Assembly (NCBI GenBank): GCA_051294375.1
Contig: CM119263.1
Coordinates: forward strand, 2,725,583-2,789,582
Reading direction: 5' to 3'
Origin: Paraspadella gotoi
Taxonomy: Eukaryota > Chaetognatha
Length of the DNA: 64,000 nt
Shown one piece after another: positions 33,431-45,598 of the stretch (positions are counted from its first letter, which is position 1; each line of letters opens with the position of its first letter). The translations under genes were made by a program, and so were the position numbers. A model generated the notes under the pieces. That model did no database searches and had not been told where the DNA came from. It was given only the letters and a program-made list of their open reading frames with translations.

Positions 33431-34130
33431 TAAAAAAACAGAATGAGGCGAGACCTATCTTCGAATTTTGAACGCAATCGGAATCGTCGTAGTTAAACGA
33501 CGGAGAACGTTTTAACGGAACCGGAAATTGCAAAAGAAACTGCGAACCAACTGGCACCGGAAATGGCATCGTGAACGTCATTGGCGACGCCTCTTTCGAT
33601 GCCACGACGTTATTGGAGACGCCACATACTGTAAAGGATGCCACTCGATTCGCCATCTTTGATTCGAAAGAGAAAATGCGACGTTCGTTCACAAACGTGA
33701 GAAGCTTAATGACGAAGAGACAGAGATGGAGATTTGTGAATGGGATGGGAAGAGGGCGAGGGATGGAGACCGGCAAGATGATGCAGATGGGGATGGTGTT
33801 GGGGGAAGAAGATGGGGTTGGTTACAGATAAATAGAGTTTATACAATAAGTAATAATAAAGCGTCGGAGGTGACAATTATCAAATTACTAATCCTTTTAT
33901 AAATAAAAGTGACGGAGTCTGGTCAATAAGTTTATGACTCGAACCAATCGCGAGTAATAAACTAATACTTTTTAAAATTAAATGACGAAACAAGTTAATA
34001 TCAGTCAACTCCTTCTATTTTAATGCTAGTGTTTATGTTTTTAATGAATGAATAGATTTTAATTGGTTGTACCAAAATTACTTTCAATTGTTTCCACAAC
34101 ACAATCGATCCGCTAACGAAGCCTTTGTCC
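33431..34130. other. weak ORFs only
   Basis: An 86-codon plus-strand frame (33571-33831) and a 145-codon minus-strand frame (33339-33776) overlap. The DNA contains short 'ggcgacgcc'/'gatgccac' repeats and no good splice sites. 34037-34085 is an inverted fragment of the dispersed repeat at 12.26 kb. Confidence 0.35.
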
Positions 34131-34137
34131 ACTTCAC

Positions 34138-34232
34138 TCCCTCTCCTTCTCCCCCTGCTCCTCTCCCTCCCTCTCCTTCCCTCCCTCTCCCTCTCTCCTC
34201 CCTCTCTCTCTCTCTCTCCCTCTATTCCCCCT
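34138..34232. repeat. CTCCC/CT-rich tract
   Basis: ctccctctccttccctccct-type repeat. Confidence 0.85.
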
Positions 34233-34329
34233 CTACGTCACTAATCCGCTCACGTAATCGATTTTCTGCTTGATTGAGGACTTGATGCTTGGAAACCGGC
34301 GAAAAAAGAAAGCTTGTTTCTTTTTTTTT

Positions 34330-34635
34330 TTTTTTTTTTCTATTTCATTTATATTTTTGGCTTTTTTTGGTTCTTTCTTTCTTTTCGCCGCCCACCTCCG
34401 TCCGCCACTTTCTCCGCCCCCCCCGCTGACCCACCGCCTTCGATTGCAATTTCCGCCGCCATCTTGATTTTGGCGCGAATTGAATTCCGTTATTCGGTCT
34501 GTTTTTTGTTTTCAGGTCAACGCCCCCCCCTTCCACACCCTCTGTCCCCCCACCCTTTCCTTGACTACAAGTTGAGATGAATATAATCTACGGATTTAGA
34601 AATAAACATAAATACGATGATGGGACGTCGTCGTC
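34330..34635. other. no gene seen
   Basis: A T-rich run, then C-rich DNA (ccgccgcc, cccccccttcc), then AT-rich DNA. Confidence 0.5.
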
Positions 34636-34639
34636 TTCG

Positions 34640-34932
34640 TCGTCGGTCTGTCGGTCGGTCGGTACGTCGGTATGTCTGTCCGTCGGTCGGTCCCTATAGT
34701 TGGTTGCTATTTTCTTAAGACAGAAAAAAACCTCAAATATGAGGGACTGTAAACGCCGCCTTCAGGAAATCCTAAAATAGAATAAAGGACGGAATTTTGA
34801 TGCGGTGCATGTCATAATTACACGGGCTAAGAAAGTTATTGTAGTCATGTTATGTCACGTCATGTCATGTCACGCCATGTTATGTCATGTCACGAGAAAT
34901 ATACGTGATAATGCAGTCACTGTGGCGCAACA
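34640..34932 (-). mobile_element. MITE-like family B copy
   Basis: Read on the minus strand it starts gttgcgccacagtgact (34932 downwards) and ends in a CCGA/GACA-rich core. It also holds 'cgccttcaggaaatcctaaa', shared with the other copies, and a small 'tgtcatgtcacg' array at 34840-34892. Confidence 0.75.
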
Positions 34933-34977
34933 CATTTGAATTACCGTTCTTGTTTCTTTTATCTTTTACCCTATTCT

Positions 34978-35066
34978 TTATTTCTTTTCTTTTCTTTTCT
35001 TTTCTTTTCTTTTCTTTTCTTTTCTTTTCTTTTCTTTTCTTTTCTTTTCTTTTCTTTTCCTTTCTT
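34978..35066. repeat. (TTTTC)n pentanucleotide repeat
   Basis: About 16 clean ttttc units. Confidence 0.97.
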
Positions 35067-35175
35067 ATTTTTCTTTTACCCTCCTTTCTTTTCCGAGACC
35101 GCTCCCATCATCTGTTTTGATTTATTCAGGTCCACGCGCCTCCACCGCCATCCAGCGATACGGCCAGAAAAATCA

Positions 35176-35183
35176 AACTCTCT

Positions 35184-35247
<64 letters not shown>

Positions 35248-35252
35248 ACGGA
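35176..35252. repeat. (CT)n microsatellite
   Basis: CT with ttc interruptions. Confidence 0.92.
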
Positions 35253-35514
35253 CAGATTTTGACGTCACCGTTGTCGACCGCAAACGACGTTATAATGGCC
35301 AATATATTTCTGGCATCGAATAAAGACGTCGGGTGGCAAAAAAATTCATCTAAAATGAAAAAAATGAACATACAAATGATGTGAATGACGTTTTACAGTA
35401 GTAAGGGTATATTGATTTGGCCGTAGGTAACAAAAAGAATGTTTTCAAATTTGGAAAACATTTATTTTATTTAATTGACTAGTAAATGAGAAAATATGTT
35501 TATATTTTTCTTGG

Positions 35515-35516
35515 TT

Positions 35517-35556
<40 letters not shown>

Positions 35557-35568
35557 GCTTTCTTTTTT

Positions 35569-35656
<88 letters not shown>

Positions 35657-35657
35657 T
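35515..35657. repeat. (TTTC)n tetranucleotide repeat
   Basis: About 35 units with two variants. Confidence 0.97.
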
Positions 35658-35667
35658 TGCAACGCCA

Positions 35668-36000
35668 GTGGCAACGTCTCGTCTGACTACAGTTGACGAA
35701 ACGTTGACTGATAAGACAGAGCAGACAGAGGGGTATATCTGGCGACGTCTGAAAACGGCCCGCGAGAAAACCGAAAGAGCCCGTTTGCAAAATTCCACAA
35801 ATGAATACGAAGAAGGCGAGAAACAATATGATGGAACGAGAAATGCGAAAGAGAGAGGCGTAGGGCAAAGGAAAAAGGACGAGAGAGCAACTAAGCCAGA
35901 CCCGGACAACCGGAAAAGCGATACACAATGCGCAAAGAAAAAGAAGGAGGAAAGGAAAGGAGAGGAAATGGCCAACTGCGAGAAAGCAATAGCAAATTAA
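35668..36000 (+). CDS. candidate ORF, charged, unrecognised
   Basis: An open frame of about 110 codons to TAA follows the TTTC array and an acceptor-like cttttgcaacgccag. It starts (from GTG) with ATSRLTTVDETLTDKTEQTE and is rich in Lys, Glu and Arg. Unlike the arrays, its codons are varied and it holds residues such as GYIWRRLKTAREKTERARLQ. It may be a terminal exon, a transposon ORF remnant, or a chance frame in purine-rich DNA. Confidence 0.22.
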   Translation: MATSRLTTVDETLTDKTEQTEGYIWRRLKTAREKTERARLQNSTNEYEEGEKQYDGTRNAKERGVGQRKKDERATKPDPDNRKSDTQCAKKKKEERKGEEMANCEKAIAN

Positions 36001-36004
36001 AGAA

Positions 36005-36470
36005 CAAGCAGCTATTTAGAACAATTAGTAGCGTAAGCGAATGTGCCACATAAGCAAAGAAAGTTAAGAATGAAGAAGTGAATTTAAGCAGGGAAAATAA
36101 AAAAAAAAAAAATAAGACAAGAAATAGAAATAATATTAAATGTGAAATTGATTTTAATTTCGACTTCGAGACTTGGTTTTAGATTCAAATATCGCCGAGA
36201 ATCCCGACTTCTCTGTGTAGTGTACTAGTGACTGCATCCCTTCAAAGAATCAAGATCTACGATGGCGCCCTCTAATTCCGATGTGCGAAACAAATTGCCA
36301 CATCCGAACGGGGATCAGAATCCGGTGATTCGCGGATAATACGGGCAATCCATCCATGCCGGGAAGCAAAATCCTAAGGGCATTCAACGTTCACGGGGAT
36401 TCTTTCTCCTTCCTCTTTAATCTTGGGTTATTTCTCTACTAAAAGATAAAAAAGATTCACGATTTGCACG
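36005..36470. other. no gene seen
   Basis: A 25-codon ATG frame at 36262 (MAPSNSDVRNKLPHPNGDQN) in CpG-containing DNA is too short to support. Confidence 0.4.
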
Positions 36471-36474
36471 GAAA

Positions 36475-36870
36475 AAGTAGAGAATGGCGAAGAATGGCCG
36501 AGAATGGGAGAACGGCGAAATACAGATTTGGAGAATTTGCGTTTAGGATTATTGCAAACTGGACCCGGAGAACTGAAGCAAGTGAAATGGAGAATTAACA
36601 CTACACACTACACAGACATGCACAATGACAACCGGAGAATGATGAATGGGAATATTGAGAACGAGCATTGGAGAGAATGAAGAAGGGAAGGTAAGCGGGA
36701 AGGAGTGGAAAATGAGAGAAAACGCGAAGAATAGAATAGGAGCAATGGGTGAGAATGGGAAAAGGGTTTCATACGGACTAGAATGGATAACTGCGGAAGG
36801 GGCGCGCTCGGACATAATGAGAGAACGGAAGCGACTATAGAATAGGAGAATGAGAATGAAACTTCGATCC
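36475..36870. repeat. degenerate 'gagaatggg(a)' minisatellite
   Basis: gagaatggcgaa, gagaatgggaga, gagaatgatgaa and similar words recur at short, uneven spacing. Confidence 0.65.
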
Positions 36871-36974
36871 CCAATCAACAAAATGTGAAACGCAGTTGTA
36901 AGAATAAAGAATTGAAAGAAATATACAAAATATGAAATACAAAATAGAAAAAAAACTATGCACTAAAAAATGCC

Positions 36975-37043
36975 ATTCTCTCTCTCTTCTCGGCTCTCTC
37001 GGTCTCAATCTCTTCTCTCTCTCTCTCTCTCGCTCTCTCTCTT

Positions 37044-37076
<33 letters not shown>

Positions 37077-37078
37077 AC
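36975..37078. repeat. CT-rich tract before a gap
   Basis: Imperfect CT repeat. Confidence 0.9.
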
Positions 37079-37088
37079 AGCCGAGAGC

Positions 37089-37113
37089 NNNNNNNNNNNN
37101 NNNNNNNNNNNNN
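37089..37113. other. assembly gap, 25 N
   Basis: Fixed-size gap. Confidence 1.
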
Positions 37114-38175
37114 GGAATAAAAAAAGATTTATCGACTAGAAATAAATAATAATGATTATTCAAGATTAATTAACTAACTCAATATTAACAGTACAATGCA
37201 CAGTTTGTCTATCGAACGATGTAACTGTGAGTTATAATTGGTAAGGCCAATGGTAAGTAATGTCAAGTTCGTCAAATGCGATAATGAAACAGAAGAATCT
37301 GGAATTTTGCAGTTTTCATTCGTAAATGATATTTGCAGTTGCCATACGCTATTGCCATTCGCAAGTGCCATTCGCAGTTGCCATTCTCAGTTGCCATGGC
37401 GACCCATGGTCGTGGAGACGAATTTAGGACGACGTCGACGATTTCTCTATTAATAATTAAGGATGACGTCGACGATTTCTCTTGACCAAAGAAAACTTTT
37501 CTTTGTTAACTTTAATTAGACAATTTCATATCGTACCATACATATTACATGTATCTATATTCTATAACTAAATGCCGAAGGCTTCAGTTCATTAAATTTT
37601 AACAAACCATCAACTCAACAAATATTTAACAGATTAACAACAAAAAGTTTCAATGAAGCACCCATTTCAGCGAACAATCTTAAATAAAATTAAGTTATCG
37701 TTTAAAAGAAAACTTTTTAACTCTACCAAAACTTTCCCCGGCCATTTCCCCCGCCCCCCAGAGCACCTCGGACCAAAGAGGAAACCCTTAGCCGCCAATA
37801 AAAAAGCCGGTTCTTCCACGGAGAGGCGCAACGACTTAATTTATCCCTTTCGTCCCGAAAACCGTCGCCTCGTCCGGGATAAATAACTCACTCCGCTTCA
37901 AACGATCGATGCGAGAATAAAGAGACTTCTGTCTCTCAAAACGATTTCAACTTGGAGAGTTAGTATTTATTAATGAGAAGTTTATTGTTAAAATATACAT
38001 AATATTATTATCACATTTAAAAAATTCAAAAGTTATAACCAAAGAAAAGAGTTATATATATATAAACGAAAGAGGCAAAGAATTTCTCTGTTATTGTGTA
38101 GCGATGACATCGTCATTTATGGTTTAGTGACGTGAACGCCATCTTCTCATCACGCACGCCTCGTAAAAGATGTCC
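37114..38175. other. no gene seen
   Basis: AT-rich DNA with 'cagttgccattcg' short repeats at 37313-37395 and 'gacgtcgacgatttctct' twice at 37430-37480. Confidence 0.55.
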
Positions 38176-38179
38176 ACGC

Positions 38180-38214
<35 letters not shown>
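38180..38214. repeat. (GAC)n repeat
   Basis: About 11 clean units. Confidence 0.93.
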
Positions 38215-38215
<1 letters not shown>

Positions 38216-38257
38216 CCGCACGTTTCACTTCTCTCCTCAACTACATATCATCCCGAT

Positions 38258-38575
38258 AGCAATCGAAGGGCATCCAGATGGCAATCGAATGGCATCATTA
38301 TAGCAATCGAATGGCATCCCGATGGCAATCAAATGGCATCCTTTATATCCCGATACCAATCGAATGGCATCCAGATGGTAATTGAATGGCATCCCTTTGG
38401 CAATCGAATGGCATCATTATGGCAATCGAATGGCATCCCCATGACAATCAAACGGCGTCTCCTTGGCAATCAAATTACATCATGATAGCAATCGAATGGG
38501 ATCCCGATGAAAATCGAATGGCACCTCGATGGCAATCGAATGGCACCTCAATGGCAATCGTATGGCATCCTAATG
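38258..38575. repeat. 22-bp minisatellite 'gcaatcgaatggcatcccga'
   Basis: About 14 units, mostly 22 bp, differing mainly in the last six bases. Confidence 0.93.
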
Positions 38576-38767
38576 GTGAGCACCAAGAGCCCGGGCGTTG
38601 CCCTCGCCCTCCTTTCCCCCCCTTAAGTCAGTTGATGATCTTTGGTGAAAATAGTTCCATGTCGTTTGCCTGTTATTGCTGGATTTATATTGCTTGCTAG
38701 CTAGTTTTGCATTCCAGTTGGTTTGCTTGCTTGTTGTTTCGATTTCTTTCTTTCAATTCCTTATTTA

Positions 38768-38935
<168 letters not shown>

Positions 38936-39087
38936 CATCTTTCCCTATATCCATCACTGATCATAAACAAATCCTTTGGCGCCAGAATTTCTCAGAAATG
39001 CCCGCCTAACTCCATCTGCCTCGTTTCGTCTCAACCTCTTTTCCTTCCTAAACTCAGACTCGTAGGTTGAGACTCTATGAGACTCTT

Positions 39088-39135
39088 AGTTATCGGTCCG
39101 TCGGTCCGTCCGTCCGTCCGTCCGTCCGTCGAACT
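39088..39135. repeat. (GTCC)n repeat, probable family B fragment
   Basis: ggtccgtccgtccgtccgtc preceded by 'agttatcggtccg' and followed by 'ctgtcccact', as in the core of family B. Confidence 0.6.
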
Positions 39136-39990
39136 GTCCCACTTTGAAAATTCATGAATTGAATTACTGATCATATAAGTTCAAACTTTGCAGGATATCA
39201 ACAAAAACTTCGCAGACAGTTAATGTTAATAAATGCCACCATGTACCGATATTTACGTAGTATAGTGAGTAAAAATTAAAACATTTTGTAAAATTTCAAA
39301 AAAAAGAACTTTTAAATTTTAGATTATTGAATTCGTGAATTTCTATTTAAAATTATTTCAATTTTTAATTTTCAGACACAAAGGAGTTCAGTCACTTTTT
39401 AGTCCTTCGTTCATACGCTCTTGATCATGATACATAGTCAATAACTGGCTATTTATTATACTAAGTACGTAATCGATGTTATTTTCACGTTAAATAATCT
39501 TACCTTTTATTTAATTAATTGCGCGTTGCACAGAAAATAATTTATTTTAGCTTTGAATATTTTTATATTTTATTTATTGTCATTATTTTTTAAACTCTTC
39601 TAGTATAATTTTTTAATTTTCCGAGGGTGATAAATAGTCTAGGCTATAAGGTAATCAACTGGTAAGAAATTTCCTCAGTTTTAGGACATAAAGAAATAAA
39701 TATAAAATAATTAATATCGAATTGAAAATTAAAAAGATCGTAAGTGATGTTTTTTCATGAAATCGCAATTCTTAACACTCTCGACTCTTTTTCAGCAGTC
39801 CTTTCAAAGGATTCCCGCTAATGACTTCTTCTCGAGTTCATATCTGCGATTCCTCCGATCTTGGGCTCGAGACGCTGGCGTTCCCGCCAGACTGCGTGAC
39901 TTGGGACTCCTGACTTCCGTACTGCTGGACTTGAAAAACAAAGCTGGTAGATTTTAAATTTTAGTGAAACTGGCGAACTTAGTAACTTGG
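39136..39990. other. no gene seen; AT-rich
   Basis: Strongly AT-rich to about 39750. A 66-codon frame at 39757-39957 has varied codons but no supporting splice pattern. Confidence 0.55.
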
Positions 39991-40012
39991 TTTTAAAATT
40001 TAAAGGGAGTGT

Positions 40013-40014
<2 letters not shown>

Positions 40015-40054
<40 letters not shown>

Positions 40055-40238
40055 AGAGAGAGAGAGAGAGGAGAGAAGAGAGGAGAGAGGATTAAATCCC
40101 GCAGTCGCAGCATAAATCTTTTCGCTCATCCTCGCGAGGAGGGCAGGAAGAGACTCAAAAAATCTAGTTTTTTTTTTCATTGATGGAACCAAAAATATTT
40201 TTTGTGACGATTTTAAATTTTTTTTTATTTTGAGTGAG

Positions 40239-40284
<46 letters not shown>

Positions 40285-40291
40285 GAGCGAG

Positions 40292-40339
<48 letters not shown>

Positions 40340-40637
40340 TAGAGAGAAGAGAGAGGAAAGAGAAAAAAGTTTTTTTCGGCTCCAACTCGTCTTCCAATGG
40401 ACACCATTGGGCCATATGGGCGACAGAAGTTGGAATTGTAGAAGAAACGATTTTTTCTTGTGAAAAAAAGAAAAGTAGATGGAGAGAGAGAGAGAGAGAA
40501 GAGCAGGAGAGAGAGAGAGAGAGAGAGAGAGAAGAGAGAAGAGAGATGGGAGATTTAAAGGATAGGAGAGAAAAACTCGATGAGTAGAAACTTTCTTTCC
40601 CCTTTTTAGGGAGGAACTAAAAACAAAAGAATGAGCG

Positions 40638-40687
<50 letters not shown>

Positions 40688-40700
40688 GAAAGAGAGATAA
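40015..40700. repeat. cluster of four GA microsatellites
   Basis: GA tracts at 40018-40085, 40243-40345, 40480-40545 and 40635-40690, separated by 90-150 bases of mixed DNA. Confidence 0.92.
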
Positions 40701-40905
40701 GAAAAAAAGACTTGAGAAATATGGGAAGAATAGGAAGTCGTAAAGAATGAAAACGTGTTTTACGAGGGAGAAACTTTCCTTCGAGGCGAAGAAACCGGAA
40801 GAAGGAAAGAAAAAGAAAAAAGCGGAGGCACGGCAATTTAAAAAAAGAAATTATGCAAATTTATTTTCCTCCCCATCTAAAAAGGGAAAAGCAAAGAAGA
40901 GGAGG
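40700..40905 (+). repeat. third copy of the sequence beside the 45.6-kb gap
   Basis: 'acttgagaaatatgggaaga', 'gaaaacgtgtttt', 'agcggaggcacggcaattt' and 'gcaaatttattttcct' match 45608-45770 in the same orientation and 45447-45573 inverted. Confidence 0.85.
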
Positions 40906-41505
40906 AAAAGCCGAGAAGAAAATAAGAAAAGAGAAGAAAGAAAAAAAGAAAGAAGAATAAAAAAATAATAAAAAAGAAAGAAAGAAAGAAGAAAGAAGAG
41001 AAAGAAAGCTTAATACTGTCACAGAGAACAGAAAAGAAGAGAGTGTAGGAAATAAGAAAGAATGAAAAGAAAGCCCTTGTAGTGAACGTGTAAAAATAAA
41101 AGGAGTCCAGTAGCACGTTGAGAGGAAAAGAGGGGAGAAGGGGAGGGCGGAGGGGGCGTTGGCGAGCGCGGAGGGCAAGGAAAGAAAATTGAATGAAAGG
41201 AAAGATGCAAACGAAAACACTTAGTGATGGACGAAACGCGACGGAGAGATGGAGAGTAGAGTGATGGAGAGAGTAAAATCGAGAAATAATGATCCTTTGA
41301 TCTTTCCCTCTGTTCTTTGCTGGACTAGCCGTAAGAAGGTAGCGAACCGGACGAAGACAATGACGACATCGACGACACGAACGACCGACGACGACCGAGC
41401 GGAGAAAAGACGATAACAAAATATATTTTGAATAATTCAGTAATCACGCTGGTTTACTCGAGGCGTATATAACAATAAAAAGTATATTAAGTTAAATCAT
41501 TTTTA

Positions 41506-41816
41506 GTTGCTCGATAAGTCACATTTTCGGTCGGTCTGTCGGTCCGGTCAGTTCGTCGTATGTCTTGCCGTCGGTCTGACCCACTTACCGTTAAAAGCAA
41601 TGGCATTTACGTAATTCGCCTATAGTATGGTTGCTCCATTGTTTAAGACAGAAAAAACCCAAATCTAAGAGAGCCCTGTCCAGCGAGCCGCCTTCAGGAA
41701 TTCCTTAAAACTTTTCAGGAATAAAAGACGGTTATTTACTGCTTGTCAGATAATGTTCATATCATACAATGTGATCAAAGGGAAAATAGACGTAAAATAA
41801 GTCACTGCGGCGCAAC
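41506..41816 (-). mobile_element. MITE-like family B copy (left arm)
   Basis: Ends gttgctcgataagtcac and gtcactgcggcgcaac, with a gtcggtctgtcggtccggtc core and 'ccttcaggaattccttaaaa'. It is the mirror of 48926-49220. Confidence 0.78.
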
Positions 41817-43156
41817 GCCTTTGGAATTAACCGTTATTGTTATTTAAATTTTTTTCGGATATCAAAAAATTAGAATGAGGAAGTCGATGACGATGAAGAG
41901 CAACAAAGATCTGAACAACAATTAACAAAAAATTACAACAACAACGCCGGACTAAGAAATGACAACAACGTGACAACGACAGCGACTGGGTACTCTGCGA
42001 AGGCGGAAAACGTAATGAATCACGAGGAGCACATCGGATTTTGGATTAGAAAATCGATCCATGAATCTCATCCTCCATAATTAATCGCGCCCTTTTCTTT
42101 TCTTTCCTTTTCTTTTCTTACATTTCTCATTTCTCTTTTCTCTTCTCTTTCTTTTTCTACTTATCGTAACTACTTTTCTCTCTCTCCTTTCTTCTCATTA
42201 GCAATTCTTCTTTGGATATTCATCTCTGATCTTCCTCCTTTTTCGCTTTATCCTTTCTCTTTCTCTCTCTCTCTTCCTCTCTCTCTCTCCGTTTCTCCTC
42301 TTCTCTCTCTCTGCTTCTTTTTGATTTCGTTACTTCTACTTACTCATAACGTTACTAACATCTCCCGTCCAAGCTTACATTAAAGGAGAGCAAGTGAGCA
42401 ACAAACATCAGCATCATCAAAATCCAAACAAAAATACACAAAAACACAACAAGACCGGCCAATCGACGCCGGCAACTCGTAGCAACGAAAACTGGTGTCG
42501 TAGTGCTCGTGCTCATGCCGGCATCCTTCCCTTCCCTCTTTCGTCTCTGCATCTTCTCTCTCTTCTTTCGGCAATTCAGTGTGGGCTTGATGCTTCCTGG
42601 AATTGTCTTGATTTTTCTTCGGCCACTTTTTTTCCTTATTTTTGGTCTTTTTTTTCCTTTTTCTTCGTTATTTACTTTCATCCTGCATTTGGTTGTTTTG
42701 TCGTTTGTTTTTCCTTCTTAGAGTGCCCACTCCCGTAACCAAACACCCTTGCACGATCATTAAACCGGCCAAAATCCAAAGGAAAAATAAAACGAAGAAA
42801 GTGAAAAATATAAAAAAAATACACGCGAAAGTTAAATTGTTTCTCTGTGGTTATTTATTTACTCGACCCGCACGCGGTGGTTGGTGAACCGCGGGTGGTT
42901 GGGTGAACCCGTGGTTTGGTGAACCCCGGAGTGATTTTGGTTGAAAAGGATGACGTCAGGTAAGGAAGATCAATCAGCAATTAATTAGCATTTATATGTT
43001 TGTTATAAATGGTTTGTGGGATAAAAAGAAATGAAGTAAAAACCAGGAAATCGAAAATTATACGTCAAGTAAATCCGAGAAACAAATAACAAAAAACAAA
43101 TGAACTTAAAAAAAAAAGACCGAAGAGAATTTGTTTCTAAAAAAAAAATGAGGCCT

Positions 43157-43484
43157 TATTTTCCCAGAGAACGTCCGCATTTCATAGTAAAATTCGAAAT
43201 TAAGTTTAATTTTTAATAATTAGTTTAAAAATTAAGGTTTAGTTAAGGTCTGCGAGTTTAGGGTAGGATTAAGGATAGGGACTTAGTTAAAGGTTAAGGT
43301 GTTTGGCGTTTAGGGTTTTATGGATTACAGGTTACGGATTAGGATTAAGGATTAGATTTAAGGTTATGTATTGAGGGTTAAAAAAATTAGGATTAGAGAT
43401 TAAGTGATAGTTTTGGTAAAAATTAGGGTTACATATTAACGTTAAATTTAAAGTAACAGAAATGGTGCGGCTCCGTGAAAAATA
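43157..43484 (-). mobile_element. MITE-like family A copy (left arm)
   Basis: Terminal repeats near 43157-43183 and 43460-43484; interior of aaggtt/attagg words. It is the mirror of 47127-47446 with more small changes. Confidence 0.75.
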
Positions 43485-44099
43485 GAGCCGAAAAAGGAGC
43501 CTGGTGAGACTCGAGTCTCCTTCTTCCGTTATATGGCGACATAGAAATTGTTTTCCTTGCCAAGAGGATTTACATTTCAGAGCTCAAAGAGTTTTTTTTA
43601 TTTTTTGTTCGAAGGCAACAAAGGAAGTAAGGATTTCGTTGCGGTCCAGAGAGGAGACTTTACCTTTTTAAAAAGTAAGTGCCCACTCTTTCATTAAAAA
43701 AAGAGATTTAGTCCGCGCGTAAATCGAAATAGAATTGGGTTGGTTGGATTCGTTTGGATGAGAGTGAACGAAAATAAAATCGTCAAGAAAATGTAAAATT
43801 GAAATTTAACGTTCAAGATAACCAGATATAAAAGAATCAAAGTTGCAAAAAAGTTTACAAAAGAAGGTGCGCTCATGATTCCTGGCCTAGATTACATTCA
43901 GACTTTTGTGCAGACATCCCATCTTCAAGACTATGAATCTCAAAATTCCATTGCCAACATTCATCTTTTTATTTTATTACCCTATTCTTCCCAGTTGCAT
44001 CTTTTTCCGCTCCATCAGCATCCTAATTATAGTCGCTCGATCGACTAGTGGTATTCACATAAATTCAATTCCCCCTCCATGATCATAATCCGCTGCCAT

Positions 44100-44815
44100 G
44101 TTGTGTCATTCATTCCCATTCATCTCTCCTGGCTGCAGAGGTAGATTCCTTCCATCATTCATTCCCCATTCATTCTCCATTAATTCGCCCCATTCATTTT
44201 TCCATTCATTTCCCAATCTATCACGCATTTCCATTCCCTACATTCATTCTCTATTTTCATCGCCTATTCATGTCTCTATTCATTCCGATTCATTCTCGCA
44301 TTCATTCGTCCATTAATTTCCAATCATTCACGATCTATCATAGTGTCCCCAGTGTCAGTCTAGCTCTATTCATTCCCTAATTCATTCTCTATCATTTCCC
44401 ATTCATTCCCTCTCATTCATCTCACCATTCATTCCCATTTCATTCCCCATTCATTCTCTATTCATTCCCCATTCATCTCTATTCATTCCTTATTTCATTC
44501 TCTATCATTTCCCCATTCATTTCCCATTCATGTCCCATTCATTCCCATTCATTCCCCATTCATATTCCCATTGTCATTCCCAAACATTCCCCATTCATAT
44601 CTCATTCATTCCCCATTCATTCTTCTATTCATTCACTCTATTCATTCCATATTCATTGTCCCATTCAATGTCACCCATTCATTTCCCATTTCATTCCCCA
44701 TTCATTCCCCATACATATCCCCATTCATTCCACATTCATCCCCATTCATTCTCCATTCATTCCCATTCATTCCCATTCATTCCCATTCATTCCATCATTC
44801 CCCACAGCGACCACG
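44100..44815. repeat. (cattcattccc)n minisatellite, long allele
   Basis: Units of about 11-13 bp, e.g. ccattcattccccattcatt, over 700 bases. The mirrored array at 46385-46610 is only about 225 bases long. Confidence 0.92.
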
Positions 44816-44994
44816 ATTCATCTCCCTCCCGCCACATTTTAAACTCACCTCCACGTTTAAAATATCCAGACTTCCCTTTCCTCCTTCACTTACCCAAACC
44901 CGACTCTATCGACCCAGCGACTCACTTCTCCCTCACTTTTCCCCGATTCTCACCTCGTTTCTCTCGGTTCAAGGTCGGGGTAAGGGGGCTGGAG

Positions 44995-45450
44995 CCATCC
45001 CTCTTCCTCCTCCTCCTCTTTCTCCTCCTCCTCTTCCTCCTCTTCCTCCTCTTACTCCTTCTCCCCTCTTCCTCCACCTCCTCCTCCTCCTTCTCCTTTC
45101 TTTCTCTCCTTCTGGGACTTTTTTCTTTCTCCTTCTCTTTCTTCTTTCTTTCTTTCTTTGCTGTTTTCTTTTTGTTTCTTTTCTTCCTGTTTTTTCTTTC
45201 AATCTCTCCTTTCTCCTTCTTTCCTTCAATCTTTCTATTTTTTTCTTTTATCTCTCTTTCTTTCTTTCTCTTCTTTCTTCCCTTTCTCTTTTTCTTTCTT
45301 CTTTTTTTCTCGCTTTTGGTATTTTCTTCTTTCTTTCTCTCTCTTTTATTTTTTTTGGTTTTCTTTTCTTTTCTTTCTTCTTCTCTTTCTCTCCTTCCTT
45401 TTTCTTCTCTGCTTTCTCTCCTTCCTTTTTCTCTTCTTTCCTTTTTTAGA
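44995..45450. repeat. pyrimidine-rich TCC then TTTC tract
   Basis: ctcctcctctttctcctcct then ctttctttct. The large S/F/L frames and the minus-strand K/R/E frame are artefacts. Confidence 0.9.
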
Positions 45451-45573
45451 GGAGAAAAATAAATTTGCAAATTTTCTTTTAAAATTGCGTGCCTCCGCTT
45501 TTTTTCTTTCTTTTCCTTCTTGCCGGCGCTCGAAAGGAGTTTCTTCCCTCGTAAACACGTTTTCATCTTTACG

Positions 45574-45598
45574 NNNNNNNNNNNNNNNNNNNNNNNNN
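45574..45598. other. assembly gap, 25 N, at the inverted-repeat centre
   Basis: The reverse complement of the left edge (cgtaaagatgaaaacg) is found about 35 bases right of the gap. Confidence 1.

Larger units (their letters stand above)
41030..45573 (+). repeat. 9-kb inverted repeat, left arm
   Basis: Mirrored by 45599-49620. Landmarks in outward order from the centre: ccttcttgccggcgctcgaa, the cattcattcc array, the degenerate TTAGGG-like element, 'gacgtcaggtaagg', the ccaaccacgcgg-type units, 'gtgcccactcccgtaaccaa', the family B element, and 'cacttagtgatgga'. This arm carries many indels relative to the right arm and a longer cattcattcc array. No gene found inside. Confidence 0.88.

Noticed and set aside
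33339-33831. Overlapping 145- and 86-codon ORFs
   Set aside because: Antisense to each other, no convincing splice sites, one enters a transposon copy, and short repeats explain part of the sequence.
36262-36339. 25-codon ORF MAPSNSDVRNKLPHPNGDQN...
   Set aside because: Too short, with no good splice or transcript evidence.
38258-38575. CRISPR-like array of regularly spaced repeats
   Set aside because: Units are contiguous 22-bp minisatellite copies without unique spacers, in eukaryotic DNA.
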